This document shows, piece by piece, positions 1 through 6,740 of a stretch of 9,721 nucleotides of DNA (position 1 is its first letter; every line of letters begins with the position of its first letter). Where the stretch lies: contig JBHLQS010000101.1 in NCBI GenBank assembly GCA_048883405.1, positions 1-9,721 on the forward strand, in the 5' to 3' direction. This stretch comes from SMTZ1-83 sp048883405 (GTDB lineage: Archaea; Asgardarchaeota; Thorarchaeia; Thorarchaeales; Thorarchaeaceae). The position numbers and the translations under genes are program-made. The notes under the pieces are model-generated. The model searched no databases, was not told the origin of the DNA, and saw nothing but the letters and a program-made list of their open reading frames with translations.

Positions 1-1
1 A

Positions 2-349
2 TTGAAGCAATCTGATGGAATGACTGTAGATGGAAGAACTGGTGGTTTAGCTGATGCAATGGAAAAGCTGTTGAAAAGGCCAGGTAAGAAGAAAGCGTCA
101 GCCGCATGGATTCGTAAGAACAAGATTGCATCAGGGAGGAGCAATTCAATCAAGAAAGTTGTCAAAGCTGTCGCTAAAACAGCCCGTAAGAAACCTTCGG
201 GTGCGAAACGTGTAGTCGAGCACTCATTGACATTCGGGAAGCTTGACGGTTTCTATGTCCCCTTCTATTACGTGAGGGTAAAGGCTGGACAAAAAGCCCA
301 GACAATGCGTATTAACGGACTCGATGGGAGCGTCGGTATAGTCGTTTAG
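2..349 (+). CDS. C-terminal part of an unrecognised basic protein (5' end cut by the window)
   Basis: The frame is open to the left edge, so this is probably the end of a longer gene. The visible 115 residues could also begin at TTG 2 or ATG 20, but no Shine-Dalgarno stands ahead of either. Two parts can be seen. Residues ~20-70 are very rich in Lys, Arg, Ala and Ser (for example RPGKKKASAAW and KKVVKAVAKTARKK), which suggests a flexible nucleic-acid-binding linker or tail. Residues ~74-115 look like a small compact β-rich module, with LDGFYVPFYYVRVKAG followed by a strand and a closing NGLDGSVGIV. The aromatic 'VPFYYVRV' strand and the terminal 'DG..G' turn look like a folded C-terminal domain, but I cannot name a family. 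The stop codon overlaps the stop of the convergent hyuB by 4 bp. It is confidently coding; its function is unknown. Confidence 0.7.
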   Translation: MKQSDGMTVDGRTGGLADAMEKLLKRPGKKKASAAWIRKNKIASGRSNSIKKVVKAVAKTARKKPSGAKRVVEHSLTFGKLDGFYVPFYYVRVKAGQKAQTMRINGLDGSVGIVV

Positions 350-1923
350 TCATCAGATTTGCCCCATCCTCCTCCGCCTGGAGTTTCAATTCGGATGATG
401 GCACCCTTGGGAGATGTCACCGTAGTTTTGGCCTGCAGCTCGTGTAATCGACCATCGTACAAAATGCTGTTTCTTCCAGAAACACCAGCAGCCCCTCCTT
501 TAAGCCCCCAAGGCCTACTCACGCGTCTTTCAGACTGGATTGAAACTGTGCAATCATCGGAGAGAAGTTCAATTTCCCTGACGATTCCATTTCCGCCATG
601 CCACCTGCCTGTTCCGCCTGTTGCCCTTCGAATTTCATAGCGCCGGATTCGAAGTGGGTATGAAGCCTCTAGTGACTCGATTGGAGTGTTCAGGGTGTTG
701 GTCATATGAGTATGAATCCCGTTCTCTCCGTGCATCCCGGACATTGCCCCAGCCCCGCCGCCTATGGTTTCATAGAATGAAAATGGAGTGTCTGAACGCC
801 TGTCAATTCCGCCAATTGCGACATTGTTCATTGTTCCTTGGCTGGCTGCAGGAGTTTCTTCGGGAGTAATGGATGCCATTGCACCAAGGATAACGTCGAC
901 TATTCTCTGAGTAGTTTCAACATTTCCAGCTGATACCGCTGCTGGATATTTGGGATTAAGAAGTGAGCCTTCTGGGATGTTGACATTCAAAATACTCCAA
1001 CACCCCTCGTTTGTAGGAACGTCACTACCAAATAGCACAACGAAGACGTAGTAGACAGAAGAGAGAGTTGACGCGAGTGGGCAGTTAATATTGCCTCTTG
1101 CCTGAACAGATGTTCCTTCAAAATCTATCAGAGCCTCTCCCTCTTTGATTTCTATTCTTACGGATATCGGTATTTCCCAGGTCCCAGCTCCATCGCTATC
1201 CATGAAGTCAGTGAACTCGGAATGCAGTCCACTATACTTAGCAAGCCTTTCAACCATCATCTCTTTTGAGTAGTCGATGAGTTCCGTGAAAGATCGAGTC
1301 AGAGTGCTCCATCCGTGTTCACTCGCAACAGAATGAAGTCTAGCTATCCCTACATGATTGGCGGCAATTTGTGCACTTAGATCCCCCAGTCTTTCATCAG
1401 GAGTCCGGGTTGCCCTAAGCAAATCCGATATCGCATCAGTTTCTAGATTCCCATTGTGGACAACTATTCTTGGCTTTATCGTCACCCCTTCTTCTTGAAT
1501 TGAAACAGAAACCCCAGGCATAGAACCAGGACTCTCACCGCCCACATCGGCATGATGGGCTCGGTTGGCTACAAATCCGCCTAACTCACCGTCAATAAAG
1601 ACTGGTGCTACTAGTGTTAGATCTGGCAAATGAGACCCCCCTGAAAATGGGTCGTTATGCAGCGCCATTGTGCCCTCTACGAGGTCATCACCCGTTGCCT
1701 CAATGCAAGATTTCACAGAGAGAGGCATAGCACCAAGATGAACCGGGATATCCTTCGATTGCGCGACCAATCTGCCATCAGTATCAAATAGAGCACAGCT
1801 ACAATCCCTTCGCTCTTTGATATTCGGGCTGAAAGCAGTCTTTCTCAAAGTCACACTCATCTCTCTGGACACTGATATGAGGGCATTCTTGATTACTTCG
1901 AAAGCAATGGGATCTTCTATCAT
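346..1923 (-). CDS. hyuB: Hydantoinase/oxoprolinase family, subunit B (HyuB)
   Basis: The 525-residue product is the B subunit of the ATP-dependent hydantoinase / 5-oxoprolinase / acetophenone-carboxylase-like family. With HyuA it should open a cyclic amide or carboxylate substrate in the cytoplasm; the true substrate cannot be read from sequence. Family landmarks in order: DPIAFEVIKNAL at the N-terminus (res 4-15), HLGAMPLSVK (62-71), HNDPFSGGSHLPD (89-101), ANRAHHADVGG (119-129), SAGNVETTQR (331-340), ASQGTMNNV (360-368), a glycine/histidine stretch GGGAGAMSGMHG (388-399), THMTNTLNTPIE (405-416), GGTGRWHGGNG (436-446) and the C-terminal TPGGGGWG (514-521). Length is normal for the family. 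An in-frame ATG lies upstream at 1977, but ATG 1923 is chosen because a strong Shine-Dalgarno sits 7 nt before it and the family N-terminus starts there. It overlaps the hyuA stop as ATGA, pointing to translational coupling. Confidence 0.95.
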   Translation of the reverse strand: MIEDPIAFEVIKNALISVSREMSVTLRKTAFSPNIKERRDCSCALFDTDGRLVAQSKDIPVHLGAMPLSVKSCIEATGDDLVEGTMALHNDPFSGGSHLPDLTLVAPVFIDGELGGFVANRAHHADVGGESPGSMPGVSVSIQEEGVTIKPRIVVHNGNLETDAISDLLRATRTPDERLGDLSAQIAANHVGIARLHSVASEHGWSTLTRSFTELIDYSKEMMVERLAKYSGLHSEFTDFMDSDGAGTWEIPISVRIEIKEGEALIDFEGTSVQARGNINCPLASTLSSVYYVFVVLFGSDVPTNEGCWSILNVNIPEGSLLNPKYPAAVSAGNVETTQRIVDVILGAMASITPEETPAASQGTMNNVAIGGIDRRSDTPFSFYETIGGGAGAMSGMHGENGIHTHMTNTLNTPIESLEASYPLRIRRYEIRRATGGTGRWHGGNGIVREIELLSDDCTVSIQSERRVSRPWGLKGGAAGVSGRNSILYDGRLHELQAKTTVTSPKGAIIRIETPGGGGWGKSDD

Positions 1924-3950
1924 TGTGTTGCCCTCCTTAGCCATAGAAACCCGTTTCTTTCTTGCTTTCCTTCCCATTCTGGTCCAATGTATGTAGTAGT
2001 ATCTAGTTGCTCTATTATTGCAGGACCAGATACTTTCTGCCCCAGAACAATCTTCTCGCGCCGAAATACATCGGTTTCAACTCTTTCCGAAACTCCAACA
2101 ACCACCTCTCGATGGTCAATGGGCTTGCCATCGCCTTCAATCGATGGCTCTGAAGATTCCCATTGTGCTTGTGGATATCTTGCTGTGACTCTTGCGGTAA
2201 CCCACTGAATATCTCTGTCCTTCAATCTATAACCATAGCTTCTTTCATGCGCGCTTTCAAATCCCTCAGCCGAAGTGACGATAAGCTCTCTAGCATCAAG
2301 GGGTACTGTAACATTGAGTTCATGGGATTGGCCTTTGTATCTCATATCGAGTGACCATTGAAGAGTAATGTCATCTTGAACAGCTCCCTGCCCGAGAAGC
2401 TGAGCCTGAGCGTCTTCAGAGAGTTTCTCTAGAATCTCTCTGATTCTCTTCGAAGCCGTATCATTGCCAGTTATCATCACTGTTCTCATAACATCGACCC
2501 GCAGGTCTGCACAAATGAGTCCCAAGGCAGACGTAATACCAGGATTCGGGGGAACAAGAATCGTGTCAATCCCCAGAGCAGATGCGATATCTACAGCCTG
2601 AGTGGGTCCAGCTCCTCCGAATGGAACGAGGACGAAGTCACGGGGATCTCTCCCTCTCTCGACAGTAACTTCTCGAATCGCCTGTACCATATTATTAGTC
2701 GAGATTTTTATGATTCCCAGAGCAGTTTCATCCAGTGACATACCAAGGCTGTCGGCGATTCTCCCTACAGCCTCTAACGCACTATCTTTGCTCAGGGTGA
2801 TTCTTCCACCCACAAAGAACCTAGGATTCAATCGACCCAATATCAAATTGGCATCAGTTATCGTCGCATCTGTGCCTCCCTTTGAATAGGATGCAGGTCC
2901 TGGATCTGCTCCCGCACTCTGCGGGCCGACATGCAGTACTCCAGAATTGTCAATCCAGGCGATGCTTCCTCCTCCTGCTCCGATTGTGTTGACATCCACT
3001 GATGGCATTCGTATTGGAAGTCCCGCGACCTCATTGTCTGGTCTTACTATTACACCTTCCGCGATGGCGCTAATGTCGCAAGATGTGCCACCCATGTCTA
3101 GAGTGATTGCTCGATTTACTCTCCCCTGCTTGGCAATTTCCCAGCCTCCTATCACACCTCCAGCAAGCCCTGAAATTGCTAGCCCGATAGCTCCGCCATA
3201 GGTTTGCGAGCAGAGAACAGTACCTCCATTTGATTGCATTACTGTTAGCTTTGCCCTGGGGCAAACCGATTTGATTGAAGCCTCCAACTGGCTAAGATAA
3301 TTCAGAACTAATGGACCCAAATATGCCTCAAGCACTGTAGTGGATGTCCGTTCATACTCACGAAACTCAGGAAGGACCTTCGATGAGGCGACTACATAGG
3401 AGTTTGGGACCTCCTGAAGCGCCTTCAATATCGCTGATTCATGTTTGGAATTCAAGTACGAGAACAAAAGAGATATTGCTACTGAATCGGGCTTTCTATC
3501 CTTTACAAGTGATTTTGCTCTTTGAATCTCTGCATTTGTTAGATCAATAATTGGATTGCCTTCACTATCAAGACGTTCAGCCAGACCAATGCGATTGTCA
3601 CGGTCAACAAGTGGCCTGGGCCTTGCGGCAGTGAAATCATAGATCTCATCTCTATTCTGTCTTCCAATCTCCAAAACATCTTCGAGTCCACGTGTAGTTA
3701 GCAGAAGAACATCTGCGCCTTTTCTTTGTAACATAGCATTTGTTGCCACGGTTGTCCCATGCACTACAAGAGACACGTCTTGAGAGTCAAGCTTATGATC
3801 AGACAGAATCTCCTCTATCCCATTTATGACGGCTAGATCTTGAGAGCTTGGAGTAGATGGTATTTTGTGAACGTAACTCTGGCCAGTAGCAGTGTTGGAC
3901 ACTATGATATCAGTGAATGTGCCGCCCACATCGACTCCTATTACTATCAT
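1920..3950 (-). CDS. hyuA: Hydantoinase/oxoprolinase family, ATPase subunit A (HyuA)
   Basis: The 676-residue product is the actin-fold, ATP-using A subunit that pairs with HyuB. In this family it activates the carbonyl of a hydantoin, oxoproline or related substrate by phosphorylation. Visible landmarks: phosphate-1 loop GVDVGGTFTD (res 5-14), HGTTVATNAMLQRKGA (64-79), TTRGLEDVLEIGRQNR (85-100), a second nucleotide-site signature TLDMGGTSCDIS (283-294), NTIGAGGGSIAWID (321-334), SAGADPGPASY (345-355), TDANLILGRL (365-374), VERGRDPRDF (430-439), FGGAGPTQA (444-452) and PPNPGITSALGL (467-478). The C-terminal ~190 residues are the less conserved family tail. The frame extends upstream to 4052, but starts there would overlap the GNAT gene. 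ATG 3950 places the conserved MxxIGVDVGG at the true N-terminus and leaves a 49-bp gap after the GNAT stop. The ribosome-binding site is weak (AGG about 7 nt upstream). No key motif is missing, so the enzyme should be intact. Confidence 0.95.
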   Translation of the reverse strand: MIVIGVDVGGTFTDIIVSNTATGQSYVHKIPSTPSSQDLAVINGIEEILSDHKLDSQDVSLVVHGTTVATNAMLQRKGADVLLLTTRGLEDVLEIGRQNRDEIYDFTAARPRPLVDRDNRIGLAERLDSEGNPIIDLTNAEIQRAKSLVKDRKPDSVAISLLFSYLNSKHESAILKALQEVPNSYVVASSKVLPEFREYERTSTTVLEAYLGPLVLNYLSQLEASIKSVCPRAKLTVMQSNGGTVLCSQTYGGAIGLAISGLAGGVIGGWEIAKQGRVNRAITLDMGGTSCDISAIAEGVIVRPDNEVAGLPIRMPSVDVNTIGAGGGSIAWIDNSGVLHVGPQSAGADPGPASYSKGGTDATITDANLILGRLNPRFFVGGRITLSKDSALEAVGRIADSLGMSLDETALGIIKISTNNMVQAIREVTVERGRDPRDFVLVPFGGAGPTQAVDIASALGIDTILVPPNPGITSALGLICADLRVDVMRTVMITGNDTASKRIREILEKLSEDAQAQLLGQGAVQDDITLQWSLDMRYKGQSHELNVTVPLDARELIVTSAEGFESAHERSYGYRLKDRDIQWVTARVTARYPQAQWESSEPSIEGDGKPIDHREVVVGVSERVETDVFRREKIVLGQKVSGPAIIEQLDTTTYIGPEWEGKQERNGFLWLRRATQ
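1931..1938 (-). promoter_or_regulatory. Shine-Dalgarno of hyuB inside the end of hyuA
   Basis: On the minus strand the sequence reads AAGGAGGG, then 7 nt, then ATG (1923). This is the strongest ribosome-binding site in the operon. It lies within the hyuA coding sequence and decides the hyuB start against the upstream in-frame ATG at 1977. Confidence 0.85.
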
Positions 3951-3999
3951 CTTGATGCCTGAGGTTAATCGGGAGATAAGAACGCTTGGGCCTCTTTGG

Positions 4000-4956
4000 T
4001 CATCTGGCATCCCAGTAGTAGTAAACAGAATTGTGGATGGATTGGAATCCAAATTGCTCGTAGAGATTCATTGCCGGGGTGTTCAAGATATCCATCTCCA
4101 ATGCGACTTCCTTGAACCCTTGCCGTTTCATGGAATCCATGCTTGTTGCGAGAAGCTTTCGAGCTATGCCCTTGCCTCTATAGCTCGGATGAACTCCAAT
4201 TGGTCCCACTTCCGCTTTTCCATCCTCTTCTCTCACTACGATGAATCCAATCACTCTATCATTGTCTAGCGCGCACAGTGTTGCGTCGTCAACAAACTGT
4301 CTTGTTCTGCTGAACCAATAATTGAAGGCATCTATCTGTTGGTCCTTTGTCAAAGAGAGAAAAAGACCATCTTTGCTGTCCAGGAATGAGTCGAAGAACG
4401 GCTCGAAGAGGTCTTCATTGCTAATTTCAGAAATTGGCTGGATTGTAAGGTCATCAAATTCCCCAAACTCAGGGATATTGTCAGTGATTGTGGCCTCCAT
4501 GTAGGTTTCTTCTGTTGCATATCGAAATCTCTCTTCCTTATACCAGTCCTCATATCTTTGGAGAAGCGGTCTGATTCTATTGGTGATTCTGTTGAAATTA
4601 GCCTCTAGTCTTTCCCTCTGCATTCTCCTCGTTTCCTTCTTTGCCTCCCGAATCAACTTCCTTGCTACGACTCCATAACTATCGCTCGGCAAGACCTCAG
4701 GGTGCCACTCTCCTATGAAGACTATCCTCGCAAACCCAGTGTAGAGACTAAGCCAACCCAATAAATCGTCTGACCTATCGGACATGCAAAGAAGTACCTT
4801 CAGATAGTCATCGCCAGAGGCCGCGTCAAGTGCTTCTTTCAATCGCGCAACCGAAAGATCTGAGTTCCTTCTCTCTGAAGCCTGTCTAGCTTGGAATGCT
4901 ACTTTTGCCAATGCTGAGGTATCAGCATCTCTCATTGAAGAGGATTCTATGCGCAA
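4000..4956 (-). CDS. Tandem GNAT-family N-acetyltransferase
   Basis: This is a 318-residue cytoplasmic acyltransferase of the GNAT fold. The C-terminal half (res ~165-318) is a complete GNAT: a β4 strand CALDNDRVIGFIVV, acetyl-CoA-binding motif A with GVHPSYRGKGIARKLL (254-269; RGKGIA is the R/QxxGxG/A signature) and motif B NTPAMNLYEQFGFQ (292-305). The N-terminal half (1-150) starts like a GNAT β1-α1 (RIESSSMRDADTSALAKVA) and has a central strand region (DLLGWLSLY), but it lacks a readable RGxGxG loop. It is probably a degenerate first GNAT repeat, as in other tandem GNAT proteins. TTG 4956 is preferred because the GNAT-like first strand begins there; ATG 4935 is the alternative. Neither has a clear Shine-Dalgarno, and the TATA-like element upstream would give a very short or absent leader. 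It is the first gene of the operon with hyuAB. The substrate is unknown. Confidence 0.87.
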   Translation of the reverse strand: MRIESSSMRDADTSALAKVAFQARQASERRNSDLSVARLKEALDAASGDDYLKVLLCMSDRSDDLLGWLSLYTGFARIVFIGEWHPEVLPSDSYGVVARKLIREAKKETRRMQRERLEANFNRITNRIRPLLQRYEDWYKEERFRYATEETYMEATITDNIPEFGEFDDLTIQPISEISNEDLFEPFFDSFLDSKDGLFLSLTKDQQIDAFNYWFSRTRQFVDDATLCALDNDRVIGFIVVREEDGKAEVGPIGVHPSYRGKGIARKLLATSMDSMKRQGFKEVALEMDILNTPAMNLYEQFGFQSIHNSVYYYWDAR

Positions 4957-4981
4957 TTATTTCGCCCCGCCTGCGTGTCCT

Positions 4982-4989
4982 GATATATT
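4982..4989 (-). promoter_or_regulatory. TATA-like element for the GNAT-hyuAB operon
   Basis: Minus-strand AATATATC sits about 30 bp upstream of the TTG start at 4956, so transcription would begin within a few bases of the start codon (leaderless or nearly so). This agrees with the absence of a Shine-Dalgarno. The preceding bases are not a strong BRE. Read by eye only. Confidence 0.45.
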
Positions 4990-5035
4990 GCATCAAGCTG
5001 ATAAGGTTGTCCCCTCGTTCACTTCCTATTGGCAA

Positions 5036-5044
5036 TGATTTATT
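5036..5044 (+). promoter_or_regulatory. TATA-like element for thiI
   Basis: TGATTTATT lies about 45 bp upstream of the thiI ATG at 5087. A start site ~25 bp downstream would fall near 5065 and give a ~20-nt leader containing the GAGG at 5074-5077. Together with the opposite TATA-like element at 4982-4989 it makes 4957-5086 a compact divergent promoter region. The match to the archaeal consensus is modest. Confidence 0.35.
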
Positions 5045-5086
5045 CGTGGATATCAAATCTCATTGTCTGTCCTGAGGATCTTTGAT

Positions 5087-6271
5087 ATGAGTTCAGACTG
5101 CTCCGAAGTTCTTGTCAGATACGGTGAAATTGGAATCAAATCCAAGCAGACGAGAAGACGCATGGAAAACCTACTAATCAGGCACATCAAAGCGGCACTG
5201 CTGGAAGCTGGTGTTGATTTTGCCAAGATTCGCAGGGAATACGGGCGCATTTTCATTGTAACCGAAATGACGCATGAAGCTAGCACCATTGCATCGAAAG
5301 TCTTCGGAGTTGTTTCAGTTTCTCCTGTGGTTGTTGTTGATTCAGACCTGGATACGATTCTTGAAACTGGTCTTGAGATGGCTCGAAGAAGCTTTGTTAA
5401 GGGCAGAACATTTGCAGTCGGTTCCAGAAGGATTGGAACGCACGACTACTCTAGTCAGGATATCAGGGAGAAGCTTGGTGCTGCTATCTTGACAAGCCTC
5501 CCAGAGTTGAAACTGGCCGTTGACCTTACATCGCCTGAGCAGTCAATCTATGTTGAGGTTCGAAATCAGAGTGCCTATCTATTTACGGACACCATTGAGG
5601 GAGTAGGAGGAATGCCCACTGGATCCCAGGGAAAGGTGGTTTGCGCTCTTTCTAGCGGCTTAGACTCTCCTATTGCAGCTTTCAAGGTGATGAAGCGAGG
5701 ATGCATTCCCGTGTTTGTCAACTTCGACAACACGCCTTATGCAAATGATGACTGCAGTGCTACTGTAACCCAACAGGCACAGCTACTGGCAGATTATATC
5801 CATAACTTTGAGGTCAAGCTATACATCATCCCGCATGGAGAAGATCTCAGCGAGGCTGAAATACATGGCCCTCCGAAAATGACCTGCTTGTTCTGCAAGA
5901 GGAATATGCTGAGAATGGCAAGAGAGATCGCCCTCATGGAGGATGCAGATGCAATAGTCACTGGTGAGATCATCGGGGAGCAGGCCTCACAGACTACAAT
6001 GAATCTCAGAGCAATCAATACTGCAGTCTGCGACTTTCCTATACTCCGTCCATGCGCTGGGGATGACAAATCAGACATTGAGGCTTTGGCACAGAGCATT
6101 GGGACCTACAAGTTTGCAGAGGAAGGACTCTCGTGCTGCACACTTGCGCCAAAATATCCAGTGACTCGAGGAAAATCTGACGAGGTTCAAAAGGCAGAAG
6201 AGAACATGAACTTGGATGTCTTGAAGGAGCAGGTTGCCCAAGCACGCATAATCACATTGAGATCTGGTTAG
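5087..6271 (+). CDS. thiI: tRNA 4-thiouridine sulfurtransferase ThiI (archaeal, no rhodanese domain)
   Basis: This 394-residue enzyme adenylates U8 of tRNA and inserts sulfur to give 4-thiouridine. Domains in order: N-terminal ferredoxin-like part with VLVRYGEIGIKSKQTRRRM (res 8-26); THUMP tRNA-binding domain (~60-170; FVKGRTFAVGSRR, YVEVRNQSAYLF); PP-loop ATP pyrophosphatase domain from ~180, with loop ALSSGLDSPIA (187-197), where the usual SGGxDS reads SSGLDS, and the family block TGEIIGEQASQTTMNL (292-307). It ends without the C-terminal rhodanese domain found in E. coli ThiI. Cysteines C267 and C270 form a CxxC, and there is a C350-C351 pair. Archaeal ThiI proteins use cysteines of this domain, including a CxxC, to hold an Fe-S cluster that replaces the rhodanese persulfide route; that role here is inferred. 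ATG 5087 is chosen over TTG 5063 because GAGG at 5074-5077 is correctly spaced and MSSDCSEVLVRYGE fits the family start. It is transcribed divergently from the GNAT operon. Confidence 0.95.
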   Translation: MSSDCSEVLVRYGEIGIKSKQTRRRMENLLIRHIKAALLEAGVDFAKIRREYGRIFIVTEMTHEASTIASKVFGVVSVSPVVVVDSDLDTILETGLEMARRSFVKGRTFAVGSRRIGTHDYSSQDIREKLGAAILTSLPELKLAVDLTSPEQSIYVEVRNQSAYLFTDTIEGVGGMPTGSQGKVVCALSSGLDSPIAAFKVMKRGCIPVFVNFDNTPYANDDCSATVTQQAQLLADYIHNFEVKLYIIPHGEDLSEAEIHGPPKMTCLFCKRNMLRMAREIALMEDADAIVTGEIIGEQASQTTMNLRAINTAVCDFPILRPCAGDDKSDIEALAQSIGTYKFAEEGLSCCTLAPKYPVTRGKSDEVQKAEENMNLDVLKEQVAQARIITLRSG

Positions 6272-6307
6272 GCGCGCTTCGCTTTGCTCTTACTAGAAAC
6301 CTCAAGA

Positions 6308-6362
6308 GCCTCAGAGGAGCCCTCTTAGGCCTCTAAAGCTATCATATAGAGCTGTAAGAGGC
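6308..6362. repeat. Two overlapping inverted repeats between thiI and the histone gene
   Basis: The 152-bp thiI-histone spacer holds clustered GAGGC/GCCTC words. Hairpin 1 (6308-6330) pairs GCCT with AGGC around an inner AGAGG-AGC-CCTCT, with one C/T mismatch. Hairpin 2 (6329-6362) pairs GCCTCT (6329-6334) with AGAGGC (6357-6362), and inside it AGCT (6337-6340) with AGCT (6350-6353) around a 9-nt loop. They share bases 6329-6330, so both cannot form at full length together. No oligo-T run follows hairpin 1, so it is not a clear terminator. The right arm of hairpin 2 abuts the histone TATA box, so a regulator site on DNA is as likely as an RNA structure. Confidence 0.55.
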
Positions 6363-6371
6363 TTTAAATAT
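6357..6371 (+). promoter_or_regulatory. Histone promoter: BRE-like purines plus TATA box
   Basis: Purine-rich AGAGGC leads straight into TTTAAATAT (6363-6371), a good archaeal TATA box. A start site ~25 bp downstream falls near 6393, leaving a ~30-nt leader that carries GGAGAG (6411-6416), 7 nt before the histone ATG. This is the most convincing promoter in the window. Confidence 0.7.
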
Positions 6372-6423
6372 CGTCTAGCTACGAACAGCTCCAGTGAATG
6401 CCTAATACGCGGAGAGAGTAGTA

Positions 6424-6660
6424 ATGCCAAGGTCAAGAAAGGACAGAATCATTCCAGTAGCACCTGTTGATAGACTAATCAGAAAAGCAGGTGCTGGACG
6501 AGTCAGTGACAAGGGTGCAGAGCGACTGGCACAGATTCTTGAAGAGATTGGAGAGAATCTAGCCAAGCGGGCATATGAACTCACTGACCATGCTGGACGC
6601 AAGACTATCACTGAAAAGGACATGGATCTTGCATACAAGCAATGGACACGTGGGTCCTAG
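6424..6660 (+). CDS. Archaeal histone (single histone fold, short basic N-terminal extension)
   Basis: This 78-residue DNA-wrapping protein of the HMf family forms dimers and stacked filaments on DNA. Helix 1 is PVAPVDRLIRKAG (res 11-23), loop 1 AGRVS (24-28), helix 2 ~28-55, loop 2 HAGRKTI (56-62), helix 3 ~63-74. The HMfB DNA-contacting residues R10, R19, R52, K53 and T54 correspond to R17, R26, R59, K60 and T61, so all are kept, and the stacking glycine G16 is G23. The N-terminus is about 7 residues longer than HMfB and basic (MPRSRKDR), a very short tail. Other stacking positions differ (see findings). ATG 6424 has GGAGAG 7 nt upstream and a good TATA box. The downstream deacetylase-like gene starts 80 bp after the stop and may share the transcript. 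Confidence 0.96.
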   Translation: MPRSRKDRIIPVAPVDRLIRKAGAGRVSDKGAERLAQILEEIGENLAKRAYELTDHAGRKTITEKDMDLAYKQWTRGS

Positions 6661-6740
6661 TTGGAACCAGACGAGAGATGAGTTTAGGGAAAAGCGGTGT
6701 TCATCAAGGCACAAACCGCCAATAATATGGGGGGGACTGA

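Noticed and set aside
4000..4052. HyuA starting upstream at 4052 or at ATG 4010
   Set aside because: Both would overlap the GNAT gene and add residues before the conserved GVDVGGTFTD loop; neither has a ribosome-binding site.
5794..6099. Open minus-strand frame of ~100 codons inside thiI
   Set aside because: It is antisense to the conserved PP-loop domain of ThiI, has no ribosome site and no recognisable protein pattern.
6694..6719. GCGGT...ACCGC inverted repeat after the histone gene, considered as a terminator
   Set aside because: The stem is only 5 bp with a 16-nt loop and no T-run follows; too weak to annotate.
6721..6728. AATAATAT as a TATA box for the DUF2334 gene
   Set aside because: It lies ~13-20 bp from the GTG start, too close for a start site ~25 bp downstream without cutting into the gene.
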